Assembly (NCBI RefSeq): GCF_003952525.1
Contig: NZ_CP034451.1
Location: 682,001-746,000 of the forward strand
Direction of reading: 5' to 3'
Source: Mesorhizobium sp. M3A.F.Ca.ET.080.04.2.1
Lineage (GTDB): Bacteria > Pseudomonadota > Alphaproteobacteria > Rhizobiales > Rhizobiaceae
DNA length: 64,000 nt
Part shown: positions 17,705 to 28,847 of the stretch, piece by piece
How positions within the stretch are numbered: the first letter of the stretch is position 1
How the letters are laid out: every line of letters starts with the position of its first letter
Made by a program: the position numbers and the translations under genes
Notes under the pieces: model-generated
The model's input: the letters and a program-made list of their open reading frames with translations, nothing else
What the model was told of the DNA's origin: nothing
The model's database searches: none

Positions 17705-20650
17705 ATGCCCAACAAGATGCTGATAGACGCCTCCCACCCGGAGGAAACACGCGTTGTTGTCGTTCGCGGTAACCGCATCGAAGAATTCGACTTTGAATCC
17801 CAGGACAAGAAGCAGCTCAAAGGAAATATCTACCTCGCCCGCGTAACCCGCGTCGAACCTTCCCTCCAGGCAGCCTTTGTCGAATATGGCGGCAACCGTC
17901 ACGGGTTTCTTGCCTTCAGTGAAATTCACCCGGACTATTACCAGATCCCGGTCGCCGACCGTCAGGCCTTGCTGCGTGCCGAAGCGCAGGAGGCCGAGGA
18001 CGAAGACGACGAGGAAGCCGAGAGCGGCGAAGAGCAGCAGGCGCGCGACCGCGGCGGCCGCCGCAACCGCCGGCGCGGCGGCAGGAACCGTGATCGCGGC
18101 GAGCAAAAGCGCGATGCTGCCGCCGGTTCCGACGAATCCAGCGAAAGTGCCGAAGAAACAACGCCGGCAAGCGCTGAGACCGTCAGCGAGGGCGGCGACG
18201 CTGGCGATGCCCTGACGGAAATCACCGAAGAAGGCTCTTCGCTTGTCGAAGCCGCGGCCGAGGCGGCCGATGAACAGGACAGCACCGGCGCCGAACCTGT
18301 CGCGACCGCAGAGACGGACGTCAGTCCCGAAAGCGGGGATGAGGAGTCTTCCGAGCGCGGCCCAACCTCCATTGCGGCCAGCGTCGATGCCGACGTGATT
18401 TCCGAAGCGGTGCCGCAGGCCGAGTCCGCCACCGAAACCGCTCCTGCCGACGAAGCCGCCTCCAGCGACAACGATCGCGGCATGGTCGAAGAGGTCCAGT
18501 CCTCGCATTCGGACGAGCACGAGATCGAATCCGTTGGCGCCGAGGACGCTCTGGAAGAGGTGCGCAACCGCCGCAAGCCGGTTCGCCGCCAGTACAAGAT
18601 CCAGGAAGTCATCAAGCGCCGGCAGATCCTGCTGGTGCAGGTCGTAAAGGAAGAGCGCGGCAACAAGGGCGCGGCGCTTACCACCTACCTTTCGCTCGCC
18701 GGCCGCTATTCGGTGCTGATGCCGAACACGGCGCGCGGCGGCGGCATCTCGCGCAAGATCACCAATGCGCAGGACCGCAAGCGATTGAAGGAAGTTGTCG
18801 CCGATCTCGACGTGCCGCAGGGCATGGGCGTGATCCTGCGCACCGCTGGCGAAAGCCGCACCAAGGCCGAGATCAAGCGCGACTATGAATATCTGATGCG
18901 GCTGTGGGAGAACGTCCGCAACCTGACACTGCAGTCGACGGCCCCTGCCCTGGTCTATGAGGAAGGAAGCCTGATCAAGCGCTCGGTCCGCGACCTTTAC
19001 AACAAGGATATCGACGAGATCCTGGTCTCCGGCGAGGACGGCTATCGCGAGGCCAAGGACTTCATGCGCATGCTGATGCCGAGCCACGCCAAGGTGGTTC
19101 AGCCCTTCCGCGACACCACCCCGATCTTCGTGCGCAACGGTATCGAGGCGCAACTCGATCGCATGCTGCAGCCGCAGGTGACGCTGAAGAGCGGCGGCTA
19201 CATCATCATCAACCAGACCGAGGCGCTGGTTTCGATCGACGTCAACTCCGGCCGCTCCACCAAGGAGCATTCGATCGAAGACACCGCGCTCCACACCAAT
19301 CTGGAGGCCGCCGAGGAAGTCGCGCGGCAACTCAGGTTGCGCGACCTCGCCGGCCTGATCGTCATCGATTTCATCGACATGGAGGAGAACCGCAACAACC
19401 GGTCCGTCGAGAAGCGCCTGAAGGACCACCTCAAGAACGACCGCGCACGCATCCAGGTCGGCCGCATCTCGCATTTCGGCCTGATGGAGATGTCGCGCCA
19501 GCGCATCCGCGCCAGCGTGCTGGAATCGACCATGAAGCCCTGTCCGCATTGCGGCGGCACCGGCCATGTCCGCTCCGATTCCTCGGTAGCGCTGATGGTG
19601 GTGAGGGCGATCGAGGAATTCCTGCTCAAGGATTCGCGCAGCCACATTACCGTGCGCACCCCGGCGGCGACCGCGCTCTATGTGCTCAACCACAAGCGAG
19701 CCAATCTCGTCGAACTCGAAGCCCGCTTCGGTTTGACCATCACGCTCGAAGCAGACGAAACCCTGGGATCCCAGCACTACGCGATTTTCCGCGGCGCCGT
19801 GGCCGAGAAGCCGGAAGGCTTTGTCGAGGTGCGCAGCCTGCCGACCTATGTCGAGCCGGAAGAGCCCGAGGACGAGATCGTCGTCGAGGAAGACGAGATG
19901 TCGGCCGAGGCCGAACAGCCGCGTCATCCGCAGCAGCACGGACAGCATGAGCAGAGGTCCGGCGAGGACGGGGACAACCGTGATCGCAAGCGCCGCAGGC
20001 GCCGCAGGCGGCGTGGCGGCAAGGATCGCGACCGCGAGCATCCAGCCCATGCGGATGCCGTGTCAGCGCCCGCGGCGGCAGACGACGGCACCCCGGTTGA
20101 GGTAGAGGCCGAAGCCGCACCGGAGGTGACAGCCGGTGGCGAAGCGGCAGCGGCTGACGATGCTTCCGGCAAAAAGCGCAGGCGCGGCAAGCGCGGCGGC
20201 AAGCGCAATCGTCAGGGCGAAGAATCGGTCGATGCCGTCGCCGGCGATCAGACGGAAGGCGCCGAGGACGAGGCGGCGGACGACAAGGTCGCAGCCTCCG
20301 CCGAACAGGCGGCAACTCCGGCGCCAGCCAATGACGATGCGCCCGACGCGGACAAAACGAAGAAGCTGCGCCGCGCCCCGAGGGCAAAGAAGGCTGCGGC
20401 GGCAGCGGTGGTCGATGCCGTGGCCGAGCCTGTCGCTGAAGTACCTGCCCCTGCGGCCGCCGAACCGGAACCGGTGCTTGCTGCTTCTGCCGCGGCGGAA
20501 GCTGAGGCTCCAGCGCATCCGACCCGGCGCAGGCCCCAGTCGATCGACGCGCCGGCGGTTCCCGTCGTCTCATCGAATGTGAGCGAGGAGGCCAAGGCCG
20601 AAGACAAGCCGAAGCGCGCCGGCTGGTGGCAGCGCAAGGGCTTTTTCTAA
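17705..20650 (+). CDS. rne: Ribonuclease E
   Basis: This 981-residue endoribonuclease scaffolds the RNA degradosome and processes rRNA and tRNA. The S1 RNA-binding domain (GNIYLARVTRVEPSLQAAFV) is interrupted at about residues 95-280 by a long acidic, low-complexity insertion, then resumes (RQILLVQVVKEERGNKGAALT). The catalytic core has SIDVNSGR and VIDFIDME, with the metal-binding aspartates. The Zn-link is CPHCGGTGH. The C-terminal 300 residues alternate acidic and Arg-rich blocks and probably bind RNA and partners. The ATG at 17705 follows GGGAGGAAA. The long leftward frame antisense to it is a codon-bias shadow. Confidence 0.96.
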   Translation: MPNKMLIDASHPEETRVVVVRGNRIEEFDFESQDKKQLKGNIYLARVTRVEPSLQAAFVEYGGNRHGFLAFSEIHPDYYQIPVADRQALLRAEAQEAEDEDDEEAESGEEQQARDRGGRRNRRRGGRNRDRGEQKRDAAAGSDESSESAEETTPASAETVSEGGDAGDALTEITEEGSSLVEAAAEAADEQDSTGAEPVATAETDVSPESGDEESSERGPTSIAASVDADVISEAVPQAESATETAPADEAASSDNDRGMVEEVQSSHSDEHEIESVGAEDALEEVRNRRKPVRRQYKIQEVIKRRQILLVQVVKEERGNKGAALTTYLSLAGRYSVLMPNTARGGGISRKITNAQDRKRLKEVVADLDVPQGMGVILRTAGESRTKAEIKRDYEYLMRLWENVRNLTLQSTAPALVYEEGSLIKRSVRDLYNKDIDEILVSGEDGYREAKDFMRMLMPSHAKVVQPFRDTTPIFVRNGIEAQLDRMLQPQVTLKSGGYIIINQTEALVSIDVNSGRSTKEHSIEDTALHTNLEAAEEVARQLRLRDLAGLIVIDFIDMEENRNNRSVEKRLKDHLKNDRARIQVGRISHFGLMEMSRQRIRASVLESTMKPCPHCGGTGHVRSDSSVALMVVRAIEEFLLKDSRSHITVRTPAATALYVLNHKRANLVELEARFGLTITLEADETLGSQHYAIFRGAVAEKPEGFVEVRSLPTYVEPEEPEDEIVVEEDEMSAEAEQPRHPQQHGQHEQRSGEDGDNRDRKRRRRRRRRGGKDRDREHPAHADAVSAPAAADDGTPVEVEAEAAPEVTAGGEAAAADDASGKKRRRGKRGGKRNRQGEESVDAVAGDQTEGAEDEAADDKVAASAEQAATPAPANDDAPDADKTKKLRRAPRAKKAAAAAVVDAVAEPVAEVPAPAAAEPEPVLAASAAAEAEAPAHPTRRRPQSIDAPAVPVVSSNVSEEAKAEDKPKRAGWWQRKGFF

Positions 20651-20682
20651 GCGTTACAGACGATTAGGCTGATCTGCTGAAC

Positions 20683-20715
20683 AAAAATCCCGCGCCACCT
20701 GGCGCGGGATTTTTG
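20683..20715 (+). terminator. Rho-independent terminator of rne
   Basis: The stem AAAAATCCCGCGCCA pairs with TGGCGCGGGATTTTT around a 2-nt apex. It ends in a T-run, 32 nt after the rne stop. It is symmetric enough to serve the convergent glutaminase gene too. Confidence 0.9.
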
Positions 20716-20771
20716 TCTGGTTTCAGGTTCAGCGCTGAACGAATTCACTGCGACACACGCGAGTTCCAGGC

Positions 20772-21700
20772 TCAAGGTGCGAAGATCGACCAGTTCATCG
20801 TCCTGGCCAATTTCTCCAAGGCAATCGAGCCGAGCTGCGAATTGCCGTTGGCATTGAGGCCTGGCGACCACACCGCCAGCGACGCCACGCCCGGCACGAT
20901 CCCCAATATGCCGCCGCCGACGCCGCTCTTTCCGGGAATGCCGACGCGAAAGGCGAAATCACCCGAACCGTCATAGTGACCGCAAGTCAGCATCAGCGCG
21001 CCGATGCGACGTGCGCGCTCGGTCGACACGACCGAATGCCCGGTCGCCGGGTTCCTGCCGCCATTGGCGAGGAAGCGGCCGGCCATCGCCAATTGACGGC
21101 AGCTCATTGCGATGGCGCAGTGATGGAAGTAGACGCCGAGCGCCAGCTCCGGCGCGTGATGGAGATTGCCGAAGGATTTCATGAGTTGGCTAAGGCGAAG
21201 TTACGATAGCCGGTGGCTCTCTCGGAGGCTGCGACCTCGCGGTCGATGATGATGGTGTCGTCGTCGGCGAGGAACTGGACGAAGCGCAGAATCTCGCCGA
21301 TGGCCTCGCGCGGCTGATGACCGGCGAGCAGTATGTCGGAAACGACGATGGCGCCGGCATTGATGAACGGATTGCGCGGAATGCCGTTCTCGTGCTCCAG
21401 TTGGACGATCGAATTGAACGGGTTGCCGGACGGTTCGCGTCCGACCCGCTGCCACAGCGCGTCGCCGACATTGCCGAGCGCCAGCGTCAGCGTGAACACT
21501 TTGGAGACGCTCTGGATCGAAAAGGGCTCATCGGCATCGCCGGCGACGAGGACGCGCCCTTCATTGGTCACGACGGCGATGCCGAACTTCTTCGGGTCGA
21601 CCTTGCCGAGCTGAGGAATGTAGTTGGCGACCTCGCCGCGATCCGTGCGATCCGCCATTTCGGCGGCGACTTCGGCCAACGCCTGCTCGAGTTCCGGCAT
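20772..21700 (-). pseudogene. glsA: Glutaminase, split by a frameshift
   Basis: Glutaminase hydrolyses glutamine to glutamate and ammonia. The first 173 residues ([10 protein letters not shown] to YRNFALANS) include the catalytic SxxK site [10 protein letters not shown] and NPFINAGAI. They stop at a TGA near 21179. The remaining 136 residues ([16 protein letters not shown] to MNWSIFAP) continue in another frame from 21182. Restoring one base gives ALAN-(F/Y)-MKSFGN and a product of about 310 residues, the normal length. The stop and next ATG overlap as ATGA, so the second half could still be translated. It starts 10 nt after the aminotransferase stop and is in its operon. Confidence 0.88.
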
Positions 21701-21710
21701 GAAGTCCCCG

Positions 21711-22859
21711 CTATTTCAGCCAGCGCTCGATGCGCGCGATCGCCTCGACCATGTCCTCGTGGCTGCCGGCATAGGAAAAGCGCATGGTGCGATGGCCCTG
21801 AAGCGGATCGAAATCGCGACCGGGCGTGGCTGCGACGTGCGCCTCGGCAAGCATCTTGCGGGCAAAGGCCATACTGTCATTGGTGTGGCGGGTGACGTCG
21901 CAGAAAGCGTAGAAGGCACCATCCATGGGCGCCGCCAGCGCGAAGCCGAGTTCCGGCAGGCGCTTCATCAGAAGATCGCGGTTCCAGGCATAGCGCGCCT
22001 TCACCGCTTCCAGCTCCGCCGTTGCCTTGAACGCCTCGATCGCCGCGAGCTGCGACAGTTCCGGCGGTGAGATGTAGAGGCTCTGAGCGATGCGCTCGAC
22101 AGGGCGCACCAGTTCCTCGGGCAGCACCATCCAGCCGATGCGCCAGCCCGTCATGCAATAGTATTTCGAGAAGGAATTGATCGCCGTCACACCGGCGCCA
22201 CAGGCCAAGGCCGTGACATCCGGCGCGGCATAGGCCAGCCGGTGGTAGATTTCGTCGGAGATCACCGCGATGCCGAGCTCCTCGGCCGTCTTCACCAACG
22301 CGGAAAGCACCTTGCCCGGGATGACCGCGCCAGTCGGGTTCGCGGGACTGGCAAAGAGCACGCCCTTGAGCGGTCTTTCGCTGTGCGCCTCCTTCAGGTG
22401 CCCGGGATGAAGGTAGGCGTCCGAGCCGAGCTCGATCTCGACAATCTCGATGCCGAGCGCGGCCATGATGTTGCGGTAGGCCGGATAGCCGGGTGCGGCG
22501 ATCGCAACGCGGTCACCGGGATCGAACATGGCCAGGAAGGCAAGATTGAAGGCGGCCGACGAGCCTGTGGTCACCGCAATGCGGGCCGGGGCGACATCGA
22601 TACCGTAATGCTCGCCATAGTGCGCGGCGATCGCCCTGCGCAGCTCCGCCAGGCCCAGTGCATCGGTGTAGCCGATGCGGCCATATTTGAGGGCCGCTGC
22701 CGCTGCTTCGCGCACGATGGCCGGCGCCGGGTCCGATGGCTGGCCCACCGCCATCGACACCACCGGCACGCCCGTCGCCTTAAGCCGGTTGGCTTCGGCC
22801 AGGATATCCATGGCGTGGAACGGCTCGACCTCGCCGCGGCGTGAAAGCGAAACGACCAT
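21711..22859 (-). CDS. PLP-dependent aminotransferase, class I/II
   Basis: This 382-residue fold-type I aminotransferase is related to aspartate and aromatic aminotransferases. It shows the SPANPTG motif, SDEIYHRL, and the PLP-binding lysine in [17 protein letters not shown]-terminal Arg motif (MRFSYAGS) binds the substrate carboxylate. The ATG at 22859 ([14 protein letters not shown]) is chosen; the frame extends 100 codons upstream but that part is low-quality and overlaps the divergent protease gene. It is followed at once by glutaminase, which suggests glutamate-linked nitrogen metabolism. The substrate is not resolved. Confidence 0.9.
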   Translation of the reverse strand: MVVSLSRRGEVEPFHAMDILAEANRLKATGVPVVSMAVGQPSDPAPAIVREAAAAALKYGRIGYTDALGLAELRRAIAAHYGEHYGIDVAPARIAVTTGSSAAFNLAFLAMFDPGDRVAIAAPGYPAYRNIMAALGIEIVEIELGSDAYLHPGHLKEAHSERPLKGVLFASPANPTGAVIPGKVLSALVKTAEELGIAVISDEIYHRLAYAAPDVTALACGAGVTAINSFSKYYCMTGWRIGWMVLPEELVRPVERIAQSLYISPPELSQLAAIEAFKATAELEAVKARYAWNRDLLMKRLPELGFALAAPMDGAFYAFCDVTRHTNDSMAFARKMLAEAHVAATPGRDFDPLQGHRTMRFSYAGSHEDMVEAIARIERWLK

Positions 22860-22890
22860 CTGACCTCTCGTCCACCCTGCCCTTGTTGTC

Positions 22891-22931
22891 GCAATTCCGG
22901 CGGAAAGCCGCCGCGAACCGTGCCGGGACCG
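22891..22931. repeat. REP-like palindrome, degenerate copy
   Basis: GCAATTCCGG-CGGAAAGCCG-CCGCGAA matches the first 27 positions of the tandem repeat at 29501-29604 with a few changes. It then diverges. It lies in the divergent gap between the aminotransferase and M48 protease genes. Confidence 0.5.
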
Positions 22932-23049
22932 CCCAGCATCAGCGCAAGCGCCGCACAAATGCCCGATTGATGTGGGGATCACAAGCGCGCAGGAAGTTGC
23001 CGGCGCCGACTTTTCATCCTTCGCCCGCTCGTCTACCAGTGGAGCTGTC

Positions 23050-24459
23050 ATGTTGAGCCGAGCCCGACCATCCGAAGCCAGATCGACCCTGGTAGGAACC
23101 GCACGCGCATTTGCGACACTGCTGCTTGCCGCCGCCGTCGCAATCTCAGGCTCGACCAACGCCTTTGCGCAGGGCGTCCCCGTCGTGCGCGATGCCGAAA
23201 TCGAAGCGCTGGTGCGCGACTATGCCCGGCCGATCTTCAGGGCAGCCGGCCTTGCCAATGACGGCATCGACATCGTGCTCGTCAACGATCAGAGCTTCAA
23301 TGCCTTCGTCACTGGCCGTCGCCTGTTCATCAATACCGGCGCCCTGATGACTGCCGAGACGCCGAACGAGATCATCGGCGTCATCGCGCACGAGGCCGGC
23401 CACATCGCCGGCGGCCACCAGCAGAAGCTGCGCGACCAGCTCGAACGCGCCAAGACGATGGCCATCCTCGCCACACTGCTCGGCGCCGGCGCCATCGTCG
23501 CCGGCGCGACCACCAACAGCCGCGGCCTCGCCGGCGCAGGCATGGGCGTAGCGGCGGGCAGCGGCGAGATGGCGCAGCGCAGCATCCTCGCCTATCAACG
23601 CGGCGAAGAAATCATCGCCGACCGCTCGGCAATCACCTATCTCAACGCCACCGGCCAGTCCGGGATGGGCATGCTCAAGACCTTTGCCCGCTTCCAGAGC
23701 GCCTTGTCGCTGGCCGGCACGCAGGTCGATCCGTATCGGATCAGCCACCCGATACCGCAGGAGCGCATCGCCAACCTGGAGGCGCTGGTCAAGCAGAGCC
23801 CCTATGTCGGCAAAGTCGACCCGCCGGCGCTGCAACAGCGGCACGACATGATGCGCATCAAGATCGCGGCCTACATGCAGGGCCAGGCCGCTGTGGCGCG
23901 GCTGATGCGCAAGTACCCGGGAAGCCTGGCCTCTCGCTATGGCGATGCACAGGTGACCTATCTCTACGGCAATCCTGGCGCGGCGCTGGTCAAAACCGCC
24001 GCACTGATCAAGGAACAGCCGAAGAACCCCTATTTTCAGGAGTTGCGCGGCGACATCCTAATGAAGGTCAACAAGCCTAAGGATGCCGCAGAGGCTTATG
24101 CCAAGGCAGTCAGCCTCGATCCGGCGCGGTCCGGGCTGCTGCAGGTTTCGCTCGGCCAGGCGCTGCTGGCCGTCGGCACGCCCGATTCGGCGAAGAAGGC
24201 CGTTACCCAGCTCAACAACGGCATTGGCCGCGACAAGGAAAACGCGGAGGCCTATCGTTATCTGGCGCAAGCCTATGGTGAGCAAGGCGATATATCGGCC
24301 GCCGATCTAGCGACGGCTGAGGGACATTTTTATTCCGGCGACTACAAGAACGCGAAAATCTTCGCCATGCGCGCTCAACAGAAGTTGAAACGCGGCGAAC
24401 CGAGGTGGCTTCGTGCGCAGGATATCATAAACTACACGCCATCAAACAAACTGAAATGA
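23050..24459 (+). CDS. M48-family zinc metalloprotease with TPR tail, BepA-like
   Basis: This 469-residue periplasmic protease has a signal peptide (ATLLLAAAVAISGSTNAFA, cleavage near residue 38). The zinc motif HEAGH lies near residue 116. The third ligand is probably the Glu in the GEEIIADRSA segment, and a TPR-like C-terminal half follows from about residue 310. BepA/YfgC proteins handle outer-membrane protein assembly and degrade stalled substrates. The ATG at 23050 is preferred to an in-frame start 26 codons upstream. The DsbA-like gene follows 58 nt later, so the two form an envelope-quality pair. Confidence 0.92.
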   Translation: MLSRARPSEARSTLVGTARAFATLLLAAAVAISGSTNAFAQGVPVVRDAEIEALVRDYARPIFRAAGLANDGIDIVLVNDQSFNAFVTGRRLFINTGALMTAETPNEIIGVIAHEAGHIAGGHQQKLRDQLERAKTMAILATLLGAGAIVAGATTNSRGLAGAGMGVAAGSGEMAQRSILAYQRGEEIIADRSAITYLNATGQSGMGMLKTFARFQSALSLAGTQVDPYRISHPIPQERIANLEALVKQSPYVGKVDPPALQQRHDMMRIKIAAYMQGQAAVARLMRKYPGSLASRYGDAQVTYLYGNPGAALVKTAALIKEQPKNPYFQELRGDILMKVNKPKDAAEAYAKAVSLDPARSGLLQVSLGQALLAVGTPDSAKKAVTQLNNGIGRDKENAEAYRYLAQAYGEQGDISAADLATAEGHFYSGDYKNAKIFAMRAQQKLKRGEPRWLRAQDIINYTPSNKLK

Positions 24460-24517
24460 AAGTCCCGGCAGCATGCGGCGACGAGACCCTGAACGGGACA
24501 GGCAGAAGGATCTGATC

Positions 24518-25321
24518 ATGAACAAGGCAATCCTGCTCGGCAGCGCCGGCGTGGCGGTAGCGCTCGGCATGCTGGCATTCGGCTTCGTGGCAGGAAGCCC
24601 GCAGGCCGCCAAGGCCGACACCACACAAGCCATCCAGGTCGCGTCCGATGACACCAAGATCGACCGCAAGGAAGTCGAAGCGATCATCCGGGACTATCTG
24701 TTGAAGAACCCTGAGGTGCTGCTCGAGGTGCAGGACGCGCTCGAGGCCAAGCAGAAGGAAGAACAGCGGATCGCCGCGCTCGGCGTCATCAAGAACGCCA
24801 AGGACGAGATCTTCAATTCCACCTTCGACGGCGTCGTCGGCAATCCCAACGGCAAGATCACGATCGTCGAGTTCTATGACTATAATTGCGGCTTCTGCAA
24901 ACGCGCCATCGAAGACATGCAGGCGCTGACCAAGGCCGATTCCGACCTGCGTTTCGTGCTCAAGGAATTCCCGATCCTGAGCCCGGATTCGCAGAAGGCC
25001 AGCATCGTCTCGATGGCCTTCCATCTGATGATGCCTGAGAAGTACGGCCAGTTCCACACCGCGCTGCTCGGCGGCCAGGGCCGCGCCACCGAACAGACCG
25101 CCATGAAGGTGGCGCTGTCGCTCGGTGCCGACGAGGCGAAATTGCGCGAGAAGATGAAGGATCCGAGCATCAACGAAGCGCTCTCGCGGACCTACGACCT
25201 CGCCACCAAGCTGTCGATCACTGGCACGCCGTCCTATGTTGTCGGCAACGAAGTGGTGTTCGGCGCGCTCGGGCAGCAGGTGCTCGCGGAGAAGATCGAG
25301 CAGGCCAAGAGCGCGCTCTGA
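24518..25321 (+). CDS. DsbA-family thiol:disulfide oxidoreductase
   Basis: This 267-residue secreted thioredoxin-fold protein has a signal (AGVAVALGMLAFGFVAG, cleavage after KA near 33). The N-terminal helical segment IIRDYLLKNPEVLLEVQ is typical of the ScsC/BdbD-type group and may drive oligomerisation. The active site is CGFC in YDYNCGFCKRA, with the cis-Pro loop TGTPSYVV. It probably forms or repairs disulfides in the periplasm. A good AGAAGGA ribosome site precedes the ATG. It lies downstream of the M48 protease gene. Confidence 0.92.
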   Translation: MNKAILLGSAGVAVALGMLAFGFVAGSPQAAKADTTQAIQVASDDTKIDRKEVEAIIRDYLLKNPEVLLEVQDALEAKQKEEQRIAALGVIKNAKDEIFNSTFDGVVGNPNGKITIVEFYDYNCGFCKRAIEDMQALTKADSDLRFVLKEFPILSPDSQKASIVSMAFHLMMPEKYGQFHTALLGGQGRATEQTAMKVALSLGADEAKLREKMKDPSINEALSRTYDLATKLSITGTPSYVVGNEVVFGALGQQVLAEKIEQAKSAL

Positions 25322-25456
25322 GCAGCGGCGCGCCGCGGTTTTCCGGCAGTTGTGGACAGCGAAAGAACGCACTTGCGCTCTTTTCGCGGGCGGCTATGCC
25401 CATTATAGAGGCCCAGCGCGCCGGCTTGGAGCGGGCGCTGAAGAAGGTCGGCATCC

Positions 25457-25891
25457 TTGAAAACGATTTTCGTCCTGAACGGTCCCAATCTCAACATGCT
25501 CGGCAAGCGCGAGCCGGGGATCTATGGCGGCAAGACGCTCGCCGCGATCGCCGAAGATTGCAAGGCGGCAGGCGCGGCGCTCGGGCTGGAGATCGATTTC
25601 CGCCAGTCCAACCATGAGGGCGACCTCGTCGACTGGGTCCAGGAGGCCGGTGACAAGGCTGCCGGTATCGTCATCAACCCCGGCGCCTACAGCCACACCT
25701 CGATTGCCATCCACGACGCCATTCGCGCCGTCGCGCCGCTGCCGGTCGCCGAAGTCCATCTTTCCAATATTCACGCGCGGGAAGCTTTTCGCCACGTTTC
25801 CATGATCTCGCCGGTCGCCGTCGGCATGATCTGCGGGTTCGGGCCGCTCGGCTACACGCTCGCGCTGCAAGCGCTGGCGGCACGCCTGTGA
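25457..25891 (+). CDS. aroQ: 3-dehydroquinate dehydratase, type II
   Basis: This 144-residue enzyme converts 3-dehydroquinate to 3-dehydroshikimate in the shikimate pathway and forms a dodecamer. Catalytic-loop residues are in [17 protein letters not shown]; the base His is in [12 protein letters not shown], and HLSNIHARE follows. The start is TTG at 25457, the only start in frame ahead of the essential FVLNGPNLN strand. It leads the accB-accC operon with 26 nt between, the usual rhizobial order. Confidence 0.96.
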   Translation: MKTIFVLNGPNLNMLGKREPGIYGGKTLAAIAEDCKAAGAALGLEIDFRQSNHEGDLVDWVQEAGDKAAGIVINPGAYSHTSIAIHDAIRAVAPLPVAEVHLSNIHAREAFRHVSMISPVAVGMICGFGPLGYTLALQALAARL

Positions 25892-25917
25892 CCGGCCCCC
25901 AAACAGAAGGCTCGAAC

Positions 25918-26391
25918 ATGTCGATAAAGAAGAATGGTGTTGACCAGCAGCTGATCCGCGATCTGGCGGGCATACTGAACGACACCAACCTGACCGAGAT
26001 CGAAGTCGAGCTCGGCGACCTGAAGGTGCGCGTGTCGCGCCAGGCCCAGGCCGTTCATGCGGTCGCAGCTCCGATGCCGGTTGCCGCGGCCCCGATGGCG
26101 GCTGCGGCGGCGCAGCCGGCAGCGGGCCCGGTCGGCGCAGCGGCTGCCGATCCCGGCAAGAACGCCGTGCCTTCGCCTATGGTCGGCACCGCCTATCTGG
26201 CGCCCTCGCCCGACGCAAAGGCGTTCATCGAGATCGGCCAGAAGGTCAAGGAAGGCCAGACGCTGCTCATCATCGAAGCGATGAAGACGATGAACCAGAT
26301 CCCCTCGCCGCGCGCCGGCACGGTGACGGCGATCCTGATCGAGGATGCCCAGCCGGTAGAATACGGCATGCCGCTCGTGGTCATCGAGTAG
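25918..26391 (+). CDS. accB: Acetyl-CoA carboxylase biotin carboxyl carrier protein
   Basis: This 157-residue protein carries biotin for malonyl-CoA synthesis. The N-terminal helix-rich segment is followed by an Ala/Pro-rich linker (about residues 45-80). The C-terminal biotinyl domain has the biotin-acceptor Lys in [11 protein letters not shown], where many species have AMKM. The ATG at 25918 is used; a GTG 10 codons upstream is less likely. accC follows 19 nt later. Confidence 0.96.
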   Translation: MSIKKNGVDQQLIRDLAGILNDTNLTEIEVELGDLKVRVSRQAQAVHAVAAPMPVAAAPMAAAAAQPAAGPVGAAAADPGKNAVPSPMVGTAYLAPSPDAKAFIEIGQKVKEGQTLLIIEAMKTMNQIPSPRAGTVTAILIEDAQPVEYGMPLVVIE

Positions 26392-26410
26392 AGCCGGGAA
26401 CAGCGGGCAG

Positions 26411-27754
<1,344 letters not shown>

Positions 27755-27766
27755 CACGGGGATGCG

Positions 27767-28384
27767 ATGACCCGTCCCTACGCACCCGGCTATCGCATCC
27801 CGACCGACTTGCTGTTGAAAGCCTATGCCTCGGGGGTCTTCCCGATGGCCGAGAGCGCGACCGATCCGGAGGTGTTCTGGGTAAGGCCGGAGACGCGCGG
27901 CATCATCCCGCTCGATGGATTCCATACGCCGCGAAGCCTGAAGAAGACGATCCGCAAGCACCCATTCGACATCCGCTACGATTTCGATTTCGAGGCGACG
28001 ATCGACGGTTGCGCCGAAAGGCGCGAGGAGCGCCGCTCGACATGGATCAACGGGCCGATCCGCGAAGCCTATGTCGAGCTCCACCGGCTGGGCCATTGCC
28101 ATTCCGTCGAGGCATGGCGCGAGGAGCGTCTGGTCGGCGGGCTCTACGGCGTCTCGCTCGGCCGCGTCTTCTTCGGCGAAAGCATGTTCGCCAGGGAAAC
28201 CGACGCCTCGAAGACCTGCCTCTATTATCTGGTGGAGCGGCTGAAGGCGCGCGGCTTCGCTCTGCTGGACACCCAGTTCACCACTGAGCACCTGAAGCGC
28301 TTCGGCGCCGTCGACGTGGCACGCGGCCAGTATGAGAAGATGCTGACCGAAGCATTGAAGGGCGAGGCCGTGTTCTTTCCCTGA
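27767..28384 (+). CDS. aat: Leucyl/phenylalanyl-tRNA-protein transferase
   Basis: This 205-residue enzyme attaches Leu or Phe from tRNA to N-terminal Lys or Arg of proteins, marking them for ClpAP by the N-degron pathway. It shows the family segments [25 protein letters not shown] and [20 protein letters not shown], then FFGESMF. It is the last gene of the aroQ-accBC unit and converges with the NTF2-like gene. Confidence 0.95.
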   Translation: MTRPYAPGYRIPTDLLLKAYASGVFPMAESATDPEVFWVRPETRGIIPLDGFHTPRSLKKTIRKHPFDIRYDFDFEATIDGCAERREERRSTWINGPIREAYVELHRLGHCHSVEAWREERLVGGLYGVSLGRVFFGESMFARETDASKTCLYYLVERLKARGFALLDTQFTTEHLKRFGAVDVARGQYEKMLTEALKGEAVFFP

Positions 28385-28395
28385 GGGCGGAGCAG

Positions 28396-28782
28396 TCAGT
28401 CGTCGCTGGACGACTCCATCGGCGTCTGCGCATGAAACATCATCTTCCAGCCATTGACGCGGTGGACATAGCCGGTGCTGACCAGAGCGGCATAGGGTTC
28501 GCCATTCTCCCGCGTCGCGCGGGCCTCATAGGTCAGCATGACAATGTCGCTGCCTGGTTCGACCATGCCCTTCAATCTGATGTCGAGATCGCGCCAGCGC
28601 TTTGGTTTGCTTGCCGTCTTGGCCAATTCGGAATTGGTCAACGCCTGCGCCATCCCCGGAAAGGCGACCAGACACTCGCTGTCGGCGTTCGCCTCGTAGA
28701 AGTCCGAACCGCCGGTCCAGAAACCTTTCTCGAGCTCGAGGATTTCTTGCTTGTTGACGGTGATCAGCTTTGTCTTGCTCAT
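28396..28782 (-). CDS. NTF2-like (SnoaL/DUF4440-type) small protein
   Basis: This 128-residue cytoplasmic protein has the cone-shaped NTF2 pattern: an early Trp/Phe-rich helix (LELEKGFWTGGSDFY), a central strand (DIVMLTYEARATRENG) and a final strand (GYVHRVNGWKMMFHAQT). A GAAGGAGA ribosome site fits the ATG at 28782. NTF2-like folds include enzymes and ligand binders, so no function can be assigned. It interrupts the usual aat-DUF2155 spacing. Confidence 0.75.
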   Translation of the reverse strand: MSKTKLITVNKQEILELEKGFWTGGSDFYEANADSECLVAFPGMAQALTNSELAKTASKPKRWRDLDIRLKGMVEPGSDIVMLTYEARATRENGEPYAALVSTGYVHRVNGWKMMFHAQTPMESSSDD

Positions 28783-28847
28783 CGCGGTCTCCTTCAACGC
28801 CTGTCGCCCGATTGGAACGGACCACAGGCGGGCAAGTTCCGAAATGA

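Noticed and set aside
17531..20050. An 839-codon leftward frame opposite rne
   Set aside because: It mirrors the GC-rich codon pattern of rne, has no recognisable domains and no start site. It is an antisense shadow.
25396..25617. A frame beginning just upstream of aroQ
   Set aside because: It runs out of frame across aroQ and becomes Arg-rich, a typical shadow.
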